DNA of 64,000 nt, from NCBI GenBank assembly GCA_905221605.1, contig CAJNDS010000935.1, forward strand, positions 566,501 through 630,500, given 5' to 3'. How positions within the stretch are numbered: position 1 is the first letter of the stretch; the number at the start of each line of letters is the position of its first letter. The DNA comes from Symbiodinium natans. Lineage: Eukaryota; Sar; Dinophyceae; Suessiales; Symbiodiniaceae. The notes under the pieces were generated by a model, which saw only the letters and a list, made by a program, of their open reading frames with translations, had not been told where the DNA came from and made no database searches. The translations under genes and the position numbers were made by a program. Shown piece by piece: positions 34,683 through 45,420 of this stretch.

Positions 34683-34965
34683 ATGTTGGACCCTCTTTAG
34701 TGTGTTGGCCCCCCCCCCCCCCCCTGAACAGTTGAGGCGTGGATGGGAGCCTGATTACACGGCCCCGGGGGCTTATATGATTTCAACAGGGAGGAGTTTG
34801 GGTAGGTTTAAAAGGGGCAGCGATGCCCGTTATCTTTTTTAAAGGCGCGCCACGTGGAATTTTCTTACGGTCTTTAAAGGAGACCCCGCAAACAGTCAGG
34901 GGGTCCTGAATAATTTGGCCAAATTGACTTTAAAGTGGATGCCCCTACTAAAGCGGGTCTAACAT
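34683..34965. mobile_element. MITE-like element, family 3 copy 2 (TA duplication)
   Basis: A 283-bp element. Its ends are ATGTTGGACCCTCTTTAGT and a 17/19-matching inverted copy, with TA on both sides. Shares inner blocks with 23974-24303 in the opposite orientation. Confidence 0.65.
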
Positions 34966-35166
34966 TAAACCATAGGCCGCCCGCGCCAGGCGGCGGCCGG
35001 TACAACTGAACGCTACCGCTTCGAGATCTGCTTGCTCTGCCAAGCAGATCGAGCTTGCCATACCTGATGCATCCCTGCTAGCCATAGGGCACAATGTAAT
35101 AATGGATTAACCCTAAACCCCCGACGCGCGACCCCGGCGGGGGAGGTCGGGCCTGAGAAGCTGTTG

Positions 35167-35771
35167 CGCCCCCGCCAGGGTTGCCCCCGCCAGGGTTGCC
35201 CCCGCCAGGGTTGCCCCCGCCAGGGCAGGGCCAGGGTTGCCCCCGCCAGGGTTGCCCCTGCCAGGGTTGCCCCCGCCAGGGTTGCCACAGGTTTCCCCCA
35301 CCAGGGTTGCCCCCGCCAGGGTTGCCCCCGCCAGGGTTGCCCCCTGCCAGTTGGCCTCGGCAGGGTTGCTCCCGCCAGGATTGCTCCCGCCAGGGTTGCC
35401 CCCGCCAGGGTTGCCCCCGCCACGGTCGCCCCCGCCAGGGTTGCCCCCGCCAGGGTTGCCCCCGCCAGGGTTGCCCCCGCAGGGTTGCCCCTGCCAGGGT
35501 TGCCCCCGCCAGGGTTGCCCCCGCCAGCCAGGGTTGCCCCCGCCAGGGTTGCCCCCGCAGGGTTGCCCCTGCCAGGGTTGCCCCCGCCAGGGTTGCCCCC
35601 ACCTGCCCCCACCAGGGTTGCCCCCACCAGGCCCGCCTCAAGGGTTGCCCCCGCCAGGGTTGCCCCCGCCAGGGTTGCCCCGCCAGGGTTGCCCCTGCCA
35701 GGGTTGCCAGGGTTGCCACAGGGTTGCCCCCACCTGCCCCCGCCAGGGTTGCCCCCGCCAGGGTTGCCCCC
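35167..35771. repeat. 15-bp GC-rich minisatellite
   Basis: About 38 copies of CCCCCGCCAGGGTTG with point variants and short deletions. Both strands are open over most of the array in several frames, which gives false proteins of Gly-Ala-Thr or Pro-Gly-Leu repeats. A (GA)n run follows at 35777-35835. Confidence 0.95.
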
Positions 35772-35787
35772 CAGTAGAAAGAAAGAA

Positions 35788-35834
<47 letters not shown>

Positions 35835-35928
35835 TGGTCCATGTTCATGATCGAAGGAAGGGTTTGCAGCATTTGTTGCCCGAGCTTGCTTTGTAGTCGC
35901 TAGTTCTCGCTTCAACTCTTCTGCCGCC

Positions 35929-36351
35929 ATGGCTTCGGGGACTTGTCTACCTGCAGACGCGGCAGAGACACACCTGCCACCTGCGGGGGTTTTGCTGCCG
36001 CATATGCGGCTGCCGCCGACGAACTTGGTTGACATGGCCGTGGCTGGGCCATGTCGCTGGGACGGTCCGCCGTTGCTGTGTCCTCCGGATGGTCTCTGTT
36101 TCTTATACGCTTGGCTGGCAGCCCGTTTGCCCGAGGAATGGGCTGCCGTGCAGAAAGACGACCACGGATTCATCTGCGACCCGGAGGAACAGCAAGTCTG
36201 GAAGGCCAAAGCGCAGAGTTTGCTAGACCCAGTCCTGGCGCTGATGGAAGCAGAAGGGCAGCAGGCCATGGCGCGGCGAGTAAGCCATGATCGTGTCATT
36301 CAGAGGTTTCAAAACCAATCAGAGGTTTCACAACCAAACACATGCATGTAA
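35929..36351 (+). CDS. Hypothetical protein, first exon with OTU-like DGLC motif
   Basis: The ATG sits in a strong eukaryotic context (GCCGCCATGG). The frame runs 140 codons, but a donor (GCGA|GTAAGC) at 36280 suggests that the exon ends at 36279 (117 codons) and the rest is intron. The region CPPDGLCFLYAWLAARLPE resembles the catalytic-cysteine block of OTU-type cysteine proteases (D-G-x-C followed by hydrophobics). The matching His block is not visible and would lie in a later exon. No other domain is seen. A repeat-filled intron follows. It could also be an uncharacterised transposon-linked gene. Function unproven. Confidence 0.5.
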   Translation: MASGTCLPADAAETHLPPAGVLLPHMRLPPTNLVDMAVAGPCRWDGPPLLCPPDGLCFLYAWLAARLPEEWAAVQKDDHGFICDPEEQQVWKAKAQSLLDPVLALMEAEGQQAMARRVSHDRVIQRFQNQSEVSQPNTCM

Positions 36352-36800
36352 AATAAGCCAAAAAAACCTGTATATAGCATGCATTATGTCAGGATGACTG
36401 CTTGATGAGTTGAAAAAATGGCTGAAAAAAAGATGGTTCTAAAACATGGGCTCTCAAAAAAAGGCTTTTTAAAACTTAAATAAAAAACATTGTCCAAACA
36501 GCAATAAGCAAAAAAAAACTGTATATAGCAACCATGATGTCAGGATGACTGCTTGATGAGTTGAAAAAAATGGCTGAAAAAAATGGTTCTAAAACATGGG
36601 CTCTCAAAAAAAAGGCTTTTTAAAACTTAAATAAAAAACATTGTCCAAACAGCAATAAGCAAAAAAAACTGTATATAGCAACCATGATGTCAGGATGACT
36701 GCTTGATGAGTTGAAAAAAATGGCTGAAAAAATGGTTCTAAAACATGGGCTCTCAAAAAAATGTTTATTTAAGCTTAAATTGAAAACATTGTCAAAACGG
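36352..36800. repeat. Three tandem copies of a 150-bp AT-rich unit
   Basis: GTATATAGCA marks positions 36370, 36521 and 36671. Each unit contains ATGTCAGGATGACTGCTTGA, GGCTGAAAAAA and CATGGGCTCTC. The third copy is more diverged at its end. It probably lies in the intron after the exon at 35929-36279. Confidence 0.9.
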
Positions 36801-38236
36801 CCCCAAAAAAATTGACTCTAAGCTGCACAGCTCAATGTTCCAGCACAGTGCTAATATAGTTGTGCCTTCAAAGCCTCAGTAATCCAGCAGGGATGGGTCG
36901 GGAGGGTTTGTGAGATGGAGCAGAAAGGGGGGGGGGGGGGGCAGGGCGGCATAAAAATCTTGCCACCAAGGATGTCAGAGCCTCAGTCGCAGCATCAACG
37001 CTCCTTCAGGAAGAGCAATTGGGCCCTCAGGTTTTTGCAGGGGTTCGGGTTTAGTTGGTGTTTAGGGTTTGCTGCCAACCCTTAGATCCGAAGCCAAAAA
37101 CCCTAAACACCTAAACAACAAACCCTGAACCCTAACCCAAGGAGCAAGTCGGCACTGTGCTGAAAGGCGCTGCCTCCAAAAGGTTTGTGCCGAAAGGCGC
37201 AGCCTTGAATCCGAAACCCAAAACCCTAAAGAATAAGGTTTTTGCAGGGTTTCGGGTTTAGGATTTGCTGCCAAACCTTAAAAACCCAAAACCCTAAACA
37301 ACAAACCCTGGACCCTAACCCAAGGAGCAGGGGTGCAGCTCAAAATCGAAAGGCGCTGCCTGAGCAGAGCAAGACCCAATTTGTCATTCCAGGCTCAAGG
37401 GGGGCACAGGGGCGATCATGCTGTCAAACCAAACTGTAAACTGTCAACCCCAGCCCCCCCCCTTCTCCTTGCATTCTGGGCAAGTTGTGACGACCCAGAT
37501 CTGCCAATCTTCAGCAGTCCTGCCCTCAGCACTGGTTTTCCCAGAGGTTTGGCCTGGGCGAGCTTTGTCAGTGCTTAACATGTGCCTTGAATCCACTCAG
37601 CATGTTGATCCTTTGGTTTCTCATGGTTTGTCACTTTAAGGCCAGTTGCTTCACCTCCAGAACTCCACCAGGCAGGGCTAAGCTGATGGTGCAAATGCTT
37701 TTGGTGTTACTGTTTGGGGTGTCTGTTTGTTTCAGTGCTGTGCAAGTGCTAGTCATGAAGCCATGTCATGATGTGAGCCTCTGACTGATTGAAGGCTGTC
37801 ACAAAGGGCTTCTATGCAGTTAGAATTACCAGGCTGTGTGCCGCAAGGAGTAGGCCGCCACAGTGCCGAAAGGCGCAGGGGCGATCATACAAGGTATTAT
37901 AAACCCAGGGCGCAGTGTAGAAACCAGTTTGTGCATTCCATAGGATTTAAGGCTCAGGTGTAGTGTTGCAGCAAAGCCCTGTGCCACCTAGGCAAAACTG
38001 CAACTGTGATGAGCATACTGTTGCAGTACATAGGCTGTTCTTTGCGTGACGGCAGTCTTGCAGTGAGAGGCTTGATGTGTGATTCATCTTGAGTGCCTGT
38101 ATGTGCAGCACTGGCTCGTGAGTAGTGCAGTGCAAAATTTTGTCTGGGTTCGAGGCCGCCTTCTAGTTTAAGGGCCCCTACAGGCGCTACGAGTGCTCTT
38201 AGAGCTCGTGCAAGCTGCACCGCGATCGGCCAGCGG
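36801..38236. other. Non-coding spacer with sparse repeats
   Basis: Contains a G run (36925-36942), short telomere-like text, and three copies of the hairpin motif GTGC(C/T)GAAAGGCGC(A/T)G (near 37157, 37188 and 37862). The passages 37027-37140 and 37240-37330 are diverged direct copies of each other. No gene is supported. Confidence 0.6.
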
Positions 38237-38554
38237 ATGGACAATTCCTCCTCTAGTGAGGCGTCGTCGTCTTCCTCTGACGACTCCGGGTTGCCCATCC
38301 CTGCAGGCACCCCTTTTGCACCTGTGCAGTTGCGTCTGCGTTGTTTCCACGAAGAGGGTCTTTTGCAGCGTTTGCAAGCCCCGGTTGATCTCTTCACGCA
38401 TATCCTTGAACCAAGCTTCCGTGGCTTGTTGTTAAGTCGCCGGGAAGGGGCGCGCTTTCTCCTGCTGCTTGCAGTTGAAGACTGGGTGCGCTTTGCTGCT
38501 TCATCTCATTGGGTGCAATCCTGCTATCGCTTGTTGCTCCCCTTGGAATCTTGA
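38237..38554 (+). CDS. Hypothetical protein, Ser-rich N-terminus
   Basis: A 105-codon frame starts MDNSSSSEASSSSSDDSG and contains LRCFHEEGLLQRLQAPVD and VEDWVRFAASSHWVQSC. A second coding-like stretch in another frame (38540-38690: DVYKERMEKAISEVAKYKAG) suggests an intron or frameshift between them. The gene then runs into the inverted-repeat arm at 38735 and may be truncated by it. Codon use favours real coding. No family is recognised. Confidence 0.5.
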   Translation: MDNSSSSEASSSSSDDSGLPIPAGTPFAPVQLRLRCFHEEGLLQRLQAPVDLFTHILEPSFRGLLLSRREGARFLLLLAVEDWVRFAASSHWVQSCYRLLLPLES

Positions 38555-38734
38555 TGTGGATGCGGCCAGAGCAGATGTGTACAAGGAGAGAATGGAAAAG
38601 GCGATCTCGGAGGTGGCCAAGTACAAGGCAGGACTGTGGAGGTGGCTTGCTCATCATCAGCTGCACAATCACCAGCAGCTGTTCTCTTGCCCCTACAGGC
38701 AACTCAGAAGGCTTCTCCCGACATGCAAAAGAGC

Positions 38735-39045
38735 CGAAACAAACAACTGCAGGCTTCGATACCCAACCCGATACCCAAACCCCAAACCCACAAAACCCGA
38801 TACCCAAGAAACCCGAAACAAATCGATGCCCAGGCTTGGATACCCAAACCGATACCCGAACCCAAACCTTAAATTTTTAGGAAGGTTCAAAGTGTTAAGG
38901 CTCTAGGAAGGTTGATTAGGAGAGTTGATTAAGCGTTAAACCTAACTCCTAATCCCTAAACCCTGGACCTGCAAAGCCTGCTAGGCCCTGGAGATGGTGG
39001 TGCGCTGGCCTGCCAGAAGACACTGGCAAATTTGGAGGTCCGAGA
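38735..39045 (+). repeat. Left arm of the large inverted repeat
   Basis: Starts CGAAACAAACAACTGCAGG and ends GGAGGTCCGAGA. Its reverse complement is found at 45058-45379 with only scattered differences by eye. Contains short repeats of ATACCCAAACC and CCCAAACCC. Confidence 0.9.
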
Positions 39046-39057
39046 GGGGGGTGGGGT

Positions 39058-39094
39058 GGGAAGGGTGTTCGGAGTGGGTGCAATAGTGCTGAAA
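39058..39094 (+). repeat. 37-bp direct repeat, left copy
   Basis: A perfect 37-bp repeat (GGGAAGGGTGTTCGGAGTGG...GTGCTGAAA) whose second copy is at 42096-42132. The pair encloses 3.0 kb absent from the opposite arm. Confidence 0.85.
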
Positions 39095-39320
39095 ATGCTT
39101 TTATTCGCAGCTTGCTTATCCCGGCGGTTTCTGGGATCAAGCACGACAGCCAGCTTAGAGCAACCAATCAGCATCAGCTTCATGCTTGCTTGAAGAATTT
39201 TCATGTTGCTTTTCATGGAAGTGCTTGCTGTTGTGCGTTGGCTGTGCCGTTGTCAAACTTTAGGTTTGCTTCAAGGTCTATAATTTGTTCCACTAGAACG
39301 CCGAGACATTTGCAATTGCA

Positions 39321-39869
39321 ATGGGGTCTGGCTGGCGGTGCAAACTATGTGTCGACGGCCGAACCTACAGAAGGCCCCCAAAGAACATTTGCAAGAAGTG
39401 TGATCCAAACAACAGGATAGGGCGGCATCACCAGAAGGTCCTGAGCAGGAGACTTCGGCAGAAAACCACTGCCAAACCTTCCCTGTTCCAATTTGGGTGG
39501 CAGGCAACTTCAGGATCCAGAACAGCATCAGTTGACAACTTGCTGCAAGCCCTAGAAGGTGAGATGGATGATCTCAAGATTGCTGCAGCCTTCAAGATGT
39601 CCCATGTCCACAGTGTGCTGGGTGTGGCATATGCCTGGCTTGAAAGGGTGCGTGACTGCAAGGTGACGATTCCGGCATCATGCAAGGTGCATGGCCTCCT
39701 GACTTTTGCAATGGCCGCAGGTCCGTTGAGCGACCCCGATGAGCTGCGAGCAGGGTATATGAAGCGAAAGAATTTTGGAGTGAAGAGCTTCAGACATTCT
39801 GAATGTGTTTGGGCGAATGTGATTGGCAATCTTGAAGAAGGATGCGGCACAGGCCAAATGCAGTTCTGA
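39321..39869 (+). CDS. Hypothetical protein with two CxxC pairs
   Basis: 182 aa. The N-terminus has CKLC and CKKC 17 residues apart (WRCKLCVDGRTYRR, NICKKCDPNNR), a likely zinc-binding knuckle, followed by a basic stretch. The middle reads EGEMDDLKIAAAFKMSHVHS and the end ECVWANVIGNLEEGCG. It lies in the 3.0-kb segment between 37-bp direct repeats and before a satellite array. No family is recognised. Because it lies within the inverted-repeat structure it may be cargo or the element's own protein. Confidence 0.55.
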   Translation: MGSGWRCKLCVDGRTYRRPPKNICKKCDPNNRIGRHHQKVLSRRLRQKTTAKPSLFQFGWQATSGSRTASVDNLLQALEGEMDDLKIAAAFKMSHVHSVLGVAYAWLERVRDCKVTIPASCKVHGLLTFAMAAGPLSDPDELRAGYMKRKNFGVKSFRHSECVWANVIGNLEEGCGTGQMQF

Positions 39870-39956
39870 GGGCACATACACACCACTGAGGCTGTTGCAG
39901 GACAAGAACAAAATGAGGTGCTTGTCATGCCGAACCCTAAACCAGGAATATACATA

Positions 39957-40158
39957 GCGCAACCGGTTGCGCTTTGTGAGTGCTTGCAGATTGCAAGCAC
40001 CTGGAAGACACTTACTTATTACTGCTGTGTGCTTGCAGGAATATACATAGCGCAACCGGTTGCGCTTTGTGAGTGCTTGCAGGTTGCAAGCACCTGGAAG
40101 ACACTTACTTATTACTGCTGTGTGCTTGCAGGAATATACATAGCGCAACCGGTTGCGC
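39957..40158 (+). repeat. Palindrome satellite, 3 copies, 93-bp period
   Basis: GCGCAACCGGTTGCGC at 39957, 40050 and 40143. Units read GGAATATACATA, then the palindrome, then TTTGTGAGTGCTTGCAGGTT and CACCTGGAAGACACTTACTT. Confidence 0.95.
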
Positions 40159-40362
40159 TTTGTGAGTGCTTGCAGGTTGCAAGCACCTGGAAGACACTTG
40201 ATGGTTACAACAGCTGCCACCCCCCCCCCCCCCCCCCCCCACGCATTTGGCATGCGCCGAAGCACTTGGCATTCGGTATGATTGCGTGCTGTGACAACAT
40301 GAATGCAGCGCTGTCCGTGTGGTCCGGCTCAGACTTTTTTAGTGAGTCGACTCATCAGCATC

Positions 40363-40731
40363 ATGTCGTTGGAGCGTGGCAACGGGGGACACACACCTCC
40401 AAAGAGGCAGCCGCCTGCCACTGTTGACTTTACGCCGCCGAAGCCACCCAAAAGACGCCGGCTACAGGTGACTTGGGGACAGTTCGTGGCCAGTCTGACA
40501 GCCGACTACGAGTCTTTCCTACGAGACCAAGCTCGAGCCCCTGAGCCTTGGCCCCTCCTTCAAGAGCAGTGGGATGCAATGATGCGGCAAGTCCTCCGAA
40601 CCAACCGAGACCCTGCCACGCTGGGCCCTGCGCCTCACTTCATGCAGCAGGGTGTGGACGAAGTACTCGTCGAGCAGGACAGGAACACTGATGATTCAGA
40701 TGCTGAAACTCTGATCATGGGACAACAGTAG
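40363..40731 (+). CDS. Hypothetical protein with basic nuclear-type signal
   Basis: 123 aa from MSLERGNGGHTPPKR; an upstream Met at 40303 is less likely. It contains a proline/lysine cluster PPKPPKRRRLQVTWGQF, a helical stretch ASLTADYESFLRDQARAPEP and an acidic tail. Satellite arrays in opposite orientation flank it (39957-40158 and 40897-41005), so the gene sits in the loop of a potential hairpin. No family is recognised; the KPPKRRR cluster suggests a nuclear location. Confidence 0.55.
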   Translation: MSLERGNGGHTPPKRQPPATVDFTPPKPPKRRRLQVTWGQFVASLTADYESFLRDQARAPEPWPLLQEQWDAMMRQVLRTNRDPATLGPAPHFMQQGVDEVLVEQDRNTDDSDAETLIMGQQ

Positions 40732-40896
40732 ATCAGAATCAGAATTTAGCCCCAGGACCAGCGACGTTGAAAAAAGTTGGGTCATGAGCCGGGGGGGGGG
40801 GTGGCAGCTGCAGTAGAAGCCCAGGCAGTAGCCTTTTTTCACAGGTGTAACCATCAAACCGCAAGCAGCTGTCCATTTTCTGCTAGCACTCACAAA

Positions 40897-41005
40897 GCGC
40901 AACCGGTTGCGCTATGTATATTCCTGCAAGCACACAGCAGTAATAAGTAAGTGTCTTCCAGGTGCTTGCAACCTGCAAGCACTCACAAAGCGCAACCGGT
41001 TGCGC
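40897..41005 (-). repeat. Palindrome satellite, 2 inverted copies
   Basis: Palindromes at 40897 and 40990, 93 bp apart, in reverse orientation to 39957-40158. The flank GTACCCAGAGTGATCATGG recurs after the array at 41359-41646. Confidence 0.92.
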
Positions 41006-41186
41006 TATGTATTTTCCTGCAAGCACAGAGCCGTAAGTGTCTTCCAGGTACTTGCAACCTTCCTGCACCGTACCCAGAGTGATCATGGATCATGTAATTG
41101 GGTTGCTGCGTTTGGAAGCGGCTAGATGCTCCCTCCCAAGCTCCCGGCCAGGACAGAAGATTGCCACAGCCTGCCAGCCTGGCCAA

Positions 41187-41350
41187 CTCGCTTGCGAGGC
41201 AGAGTCTGCTTGATTTCAAGGTTCTTTCGACAGAACATGTACTGTACTGGTGGTCGAGGTTTAGGGTCTAGGGTTCGGATGGCCATTTGTTTGCTTGTTG
41301 GCGGTGCCCTCCCCGCTACACTCTCCCCCTTTACCTGCAACCTGCAAGCA
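41187..41350 (+). repeat. Nested inverted repeat, left arm
   Basis: Matches the reverse complement of 43906-44062 (CAAACAAATG, GGCACCGCCAACAAGC, AAGAACCTTG, CGCAAGCGAGTTGG). Confidence 0.8.
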
Positions 41351-41358
41351 CTCACAAA

Positions 41359-41646
41359 GCGCAACCGGTTGCGCTATGTATATTCCTGCAAGCACACAGC
41401 AGTAATGAGTAAGTGTCTTCCAGGTGCTTGCAACCTGCAAGCACTCACAAAGCGCAACCGGTTGCGCTATGTATATTCCTGCAAGCACACAGCAGTAATA
41501 AGTAAGTGTCTTCCAGGTGCTTGCAACCTGCAAGCACTCACAAAGAGCAACCGGTTGCGCTATGTATATTCCTGCAAGCACACAGCCGTAAGTGTCTTCC
41601 AGGTGCTTGCAACCTGCAAGCACTCACAAAGCGCAACCGGTTGCGC
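41359..41646 (-). repeat. Palindrome satellite, 4 copies
   Basis: Copies start at 41359, 41452, 41545 (one mismatch) and 41631. A degenerate fifth lies near 41911. The array plus its right flank duplicates 40897-41185. Confidence 0.93.
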
Positions 41647-42095
41647 TATGTATATTCCTGCAAGCACACAGCAGTAATAAGTAAGTGTCTTCCAGGTGCT
41701 TGCAACCTTCCGGCACCGTACCCAGAGTGATCATGGATCATGGATCATGTAATTGGGTTGCTGCGTTTGGAAGCGGCTAGATGCTCCCAAGCTCCCGGCC
41801 AGGGCAGAAGATTGCGACAGCCCACCAGCCTGGCACTGGCAGCTAGTGCAAGGCCAGACACTAGGTCCCACACCAGCTGCCCTATGCATCTTCCTGCAAG
41901 CACACACAAACCGCAACCGGTTGCACTATGTGTATTCCTGCAACCACCCCGACACCGGACTGCAGGATCCCACAACCTTCCTGCGCTCACAATCATCATG
42001 TAGCATGTATGGACTGCTGAGTCTGAGGCAGCAATATCCCATCATGAATGTTCTACTTCTCGCCTGTCAAAGCAACCCAAGCCTGCCCTGAGGCT

Positions 42096-42132
42096 GGGAA
42101 GGGTGTTCGGAGTGGGTGCAATAGTGCTGAAA
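42096..42132 (+). repeat. 37-bp direct repeat, right copy
   Basis: Identical to 39058-39094. Sequence resuming here (AACATGCAC, ACTCAACCTGGATCCAC) pairs with the opposite arm at 44940-44985, so the left arm continues after the 3.0-kb insert. Confidence 0.8.
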
Positions 42133-42755
42133 CATGCACTTACTACTCAACCTGGATCCACAAAAGGGGCAGCCATTTGCTTGCTTCTTGGGCGTTCTCT
42201 CCCCCAAAGCTTACTTGTGCTTGTGCTGCCCCGGCCCCTGCCTTGGAGTTCCGCTGCTGCAGGCCCCTGCCCCCGGAAAGACCTGCAGAGCCACCGACTT
42301 CTCAAAAGACATGAAGGCGGGCCGTTTTAGGGCTTTGCAACTTTAGTTTACAAGAGCATTCTTGTTTGGCTGGAGATTAGAGATTGTGTTTGGAATGGTT
42401 TGGGAGGATGATGTTTTCTAGTTCCAGGAATTCTGACAGGTGATTTGCAAGAAATTATGATTGCAAACGAGTTCCTGCTCACCTGTCGTCCCCACACAGA
42501 AACAAACGGCTTGCGCCGAAAGGTGCAGCCTGAAAGGCAAGGTTCCTTAGAATTGCAAACAGTTCCTACTCTCTGCCAGTGACCCTCTGAAACCGTTGAG
42601 GCTCGAGTGCAGGGCTCATACAGTGGGTCACCGAAACACAAGCAGTATAAGTGCAATAGAGAAATCTTAAAGGAGAGGAATTCCACTGAAGGGCTTCTAT
42701 GTACAGGTGCAGCCAAAAAAACCTGACACACTAGGTCACCGAAACACGAGCTGCC

Positions 42756-43079
42756 ATGGACCCGCGGTCTGCTCTGAAGTCAAAAGCAAAGCCGACGGAG
42801 CCACCTGCACCTTGGCTGGATGCGCAGCGGACCTCAGAGCAGCAGCCGGCTGAGATGCTTCAGACTGCTCTGCAGGCGAAAGCACAGCCGACGGAGCCAG
42901 CTGCACGGCTGGATGCGCAGCGGACCTCAGAGCAGCAGCCGGCTGAGATGCTTCAGACTGAGGTGGAGCTTCAGGGTGAGGTGGAGCTTCAGGGTGACGT
43001 GGAGCAGGGTGACGTGGAGCAGGGTGAGGTGGAGCAGGGTGAGGCGGAGCCCCGGACATGTTTTGGATTTTTCGTTTGA
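42756..43079 (+). CDS. Repeat-rich hypothetical protein
   Basis: 107 aa from MDPRSALKSKAKPTEPPAP. Two copies of a 28-aa unit (LDAQRTSEQQPAEMLQT) are followed by acidic 5-aa repeats (GDVEQ, GEVEQ). The reverse strand is also open, so the case for coding rests on a good ATG context (GCCATGG) and regular Glu/Gln repeats. No known domain. Confidence 0.35.
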   Translation: MDPRSALKSKAKPTEPPAPWLDAQRTSEQQPAEMLQTALQAKAQPTEPAARLDAQRTSEQQPAEMLQTEVELQGEVELQGDVEQGDVEQGEVEQGEAEPRTCFGFFV

Positions 43080-43674
43080 TGGTTTTCATGTGTTGTGCAA
43101 GTCCAGTCAGGCACTTAATCCAAGTCTAAACTTAAGTGACTGCAGAGCACATCCGCTCCAAGTGGAACCAGTTCGTGGCTGAGCTCCCCACTTGGTGGAG
43201 CCACCTGAAGGTCAAGGGCTCCGGATCCGTTTCAAGCTCTCTCAAGTGACAGGAGAGGTTCCTTTGACCGACTGCACAGCTGACAATTGCAACACCCTGG
43301 CAAAAGAAGATTCGCTGTTCTAGAAGTCTGCAGAGAATCCAAAGACCGAAGCCCTGGTGTGTCACAAAAAGCTGAGGTCGGTTGCCTGGGCCGATGGTTC
43401 GCCTTCGAGGCCTGTTGCCAGGGTCACAGCTTCCACAACGAAGTCCCACAATAACAAAACCATCTGCTGAAGCCCAGCTGTCGACTGAGTTTACACTTCA
43501 CAGTCACATCATCTGTGCAGCTGCCCTTGTGTGTGTGTGTGTGTGTGTGTGCTTGTGTTGCATCGAAGTGTTTTTGGGTTTTGTGCTTTGGGAGAGGTAC
43601 AGGAGAGGTCAGGTACTACGGGAGAAGGTAAAGGGGGAGAGTGCTGCGGCTGTGTGCTTGCAGGAATATACATA

Positions 43675-43900
43675 GCGCAACCGGTTGCGCTTTGTGAGTG
43701 CTTGGGAATATACATAGCGCAACCGGTTGCGCTTTGTGAGTGCTTGGGAATATACATAGCGCAACCGGTTGCGCTTTGTGAGTGCTTGGGAATATACATA
43801 GCGCAACCGGTTGCGCTTTGTGAGTGCTTGGGAATATACATAGCGCAACCGGTTGCGCTTCGTGAGTGCTTGGGAATATACATAGCGCAACCGGTTGCGC
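43675..43900 (+). repeat. Palindrome satellite, 6 copies, 42-bp period
   Basis: GCGCAACCGGTTGCGC starts at 43675, 43717, 43759, 43801, 43843 and 43885. This short unit lacks the CACCTGGAAGACACTT half found in the 93-bp units. A (GT)n run lies before it (43527-43552). Confidence 0.95.
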
Positions 43901-43905
43901 TTTGT

Positions 43906-44062
43906 GAGTGCTTGCAGGTTGCAGGTAAAGGGGGAGAGGGTAGCGGGGAGGGCACCGCCAACAAGCAAACAAATGTCCTCCAAACCCTAGACCCTAAACC
44001 TCAACCGAAAGAACCTTGCAAGCAAGCAGACTTTGCCCCTTTTTTTTCCCTCGCAAGCGAGT
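43906..44062 (-). repeat. Nested inverted repeat, right arm
   Basis: Reverse complement of 41187-41350 with small differences. Confidence 0.8.
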
Positions 44063-44229
44063 TGGACTTCTGAATCTTTGTGTGTACATCACTACACAAA
44101 TTTCATCCATGAAAGTCATGGTATTCAAAGCAAGTCGAGGCTTGCAGTGTCGATTCCGGGGTAAGAGCTTAAGGTTTGAGGAAATCTGCCACAGTGGTTT
44201 GATTCAGGAATAAACTGCAACCCTCGCAC

Positions 44230-44775
44230 TCACACGCCCCGGGCAGCAAGCATATCATTAAAGACAGTGACATGCTCCCAAGTCCATGTCGGCTGGCAGG
44301 CGAACATGTCCTGGGCCATTGGCATAGACAGCTCAAGGAACTTCTTCAAAGCCAGCACCCAGCGGCACAAACGGTAGAAAACCTTTCGGCTGTGACGACA
44401 GTAGGATCCTGCATCGTAGACGAACATCAGGAATCCTTCTGTAAAATCGCCCGCATTCTTGTCGTCGCTACGACCATACATCTCACGTGGAAGGAGGACC
44501 ACCATGCCGAAGTACCAGAACCAGTTTCCTGGAGAGAAACGATTTCCAGCCTCAGGGTTCTCACGGTGGAATTCCATCCACCGATGGTGCCAATGCTTGA
44601 TCGGCATTCCCAGTGTCCAGCTGGCTCGGTACTCATCCATGAGCAACTCCAGGAAACTTTGCTCCTCAGACAGCGTTGTGTAAAGCTGAACCAGCAACTG
44701 GTGCAGCTCCTCTCTTGCTGATGGCAGCTCGTTAAGTTCCACCAGAGGCTGCTGAGCATTTCCGGCCACGGCCAT
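44230..44775 (-). CDS. Hypothetical protein, well-conserved ORF
   Basis: 181 aa from MAVAGNAQQPLVELNELPSA; an upstream Met at 44841 is possible. The text is rich in aromatic and charged residues (HHRWMEFHRENPEAGNRFSP, NWFWYFGMVVLLPREM, DAGSYCRHSRKVFYRLCRWV) and looks like a folded domain rather than a chance frame. It ends ARGV near a satellite arm. It lies inside the large inverted repeat on the opposite strand to the other ORFs. No family is recognised. Confidence 0.6.
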   Translation of the reverse strand: MAVAGNAQQPLVELNELPSAREELHQLLVQLYTTLSEEQSFLELLMDEYRASWTLGMPIKHWHHRWMEFHRENPEAGNRFSPGNWFWYFGMVVLLPREMYGRSDDKNAGDFTEGFLMFVYDAGSYCRHSRKVFYRLCRWVLALKKFLELSMPMAQDMFACQPTWTWEHVTVFNDMLAARGV

Positions 44776-44837
44776 TGGCAAGTTGGGACAGTCAGACAAA
44801 CAAGGACTGCAGTGGGGCCAAAATTGCTGCAGAAAAC

Positions 44838-44995
44838 ACAATGTCTAATCTCCAGTGTAACAAGAATGCTCTTGTAAACTGTGTGGAACTAAAAGTCCAA
44901 AGCCCTAAGACGGCCCGCCTTCATTTCTTTCCAGAAGCAGCCCCTTTAGTGCATCCATGTCGAGTAGTAGGTGCATGTTTCAGCATAAAGCGCTC
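44838..44995 (-). repeat. Inner continuation of the right inverted arm
   Basis: Reverse complement matches 42131-42180 (TGAAACATGCAC, ACTACTC, GGGGC) and 42310-42395 (ATGAAGGCGGGCCGT, TTTACAAGAGCATTCTTGTT, CTGGAGATTAGA). Confidence 0.75.
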
Positions 44996-45057
44996 CTTTA
45001 ACTTCAGCACTAAGCCTTAGTCACTAAGCACTCCTTCAAGCCACCCTCTACCCCCTG

Positions 45058-45379
45058 TCTCGGACCTCCAAATGTGCCAGTGCTCCACGGTTTCCAGGCA
45101 CGCCAGCGCACCACCATCATGTCCAGGGCCTAGCAGGCTTTGCAAGTCCAGGGTTTAGGGTTTAGGAGTTAGGTTTAACGCTTAATCAACTCTCCTAATC
45201 AACCTTCCTAGAGCCTTAACACTTTGAACCTTTCTAAAAATTTAAGGTTTGGGTTCGGGTATCGGTTTGGGTATCCAAGCCTGGGCATCGATTTGTTTCG
45301 GGTTTCTTGGGTATCGGGTTTTGTGGGTTTGGGGTTTGGGTATCGGTTTGGGTATCGAAGCCTGCAGTTGTTTGTTTCG
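45058..45379 (-). repeat. Right arm of the large inverted repeat
   Basis: Reverse complement of 38735-39045. Beyond its outer edge the GGGTATCGGGTTTTGTGGG text recurs in tandem (45380-45550), mixed with hairpin motifs. Confidence 0.9.
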
Positions 45380-45420
45380 AGTTTCGTGGGTATCGGGTTT
45401 TGTGGGTTTGGGGTTTGGCC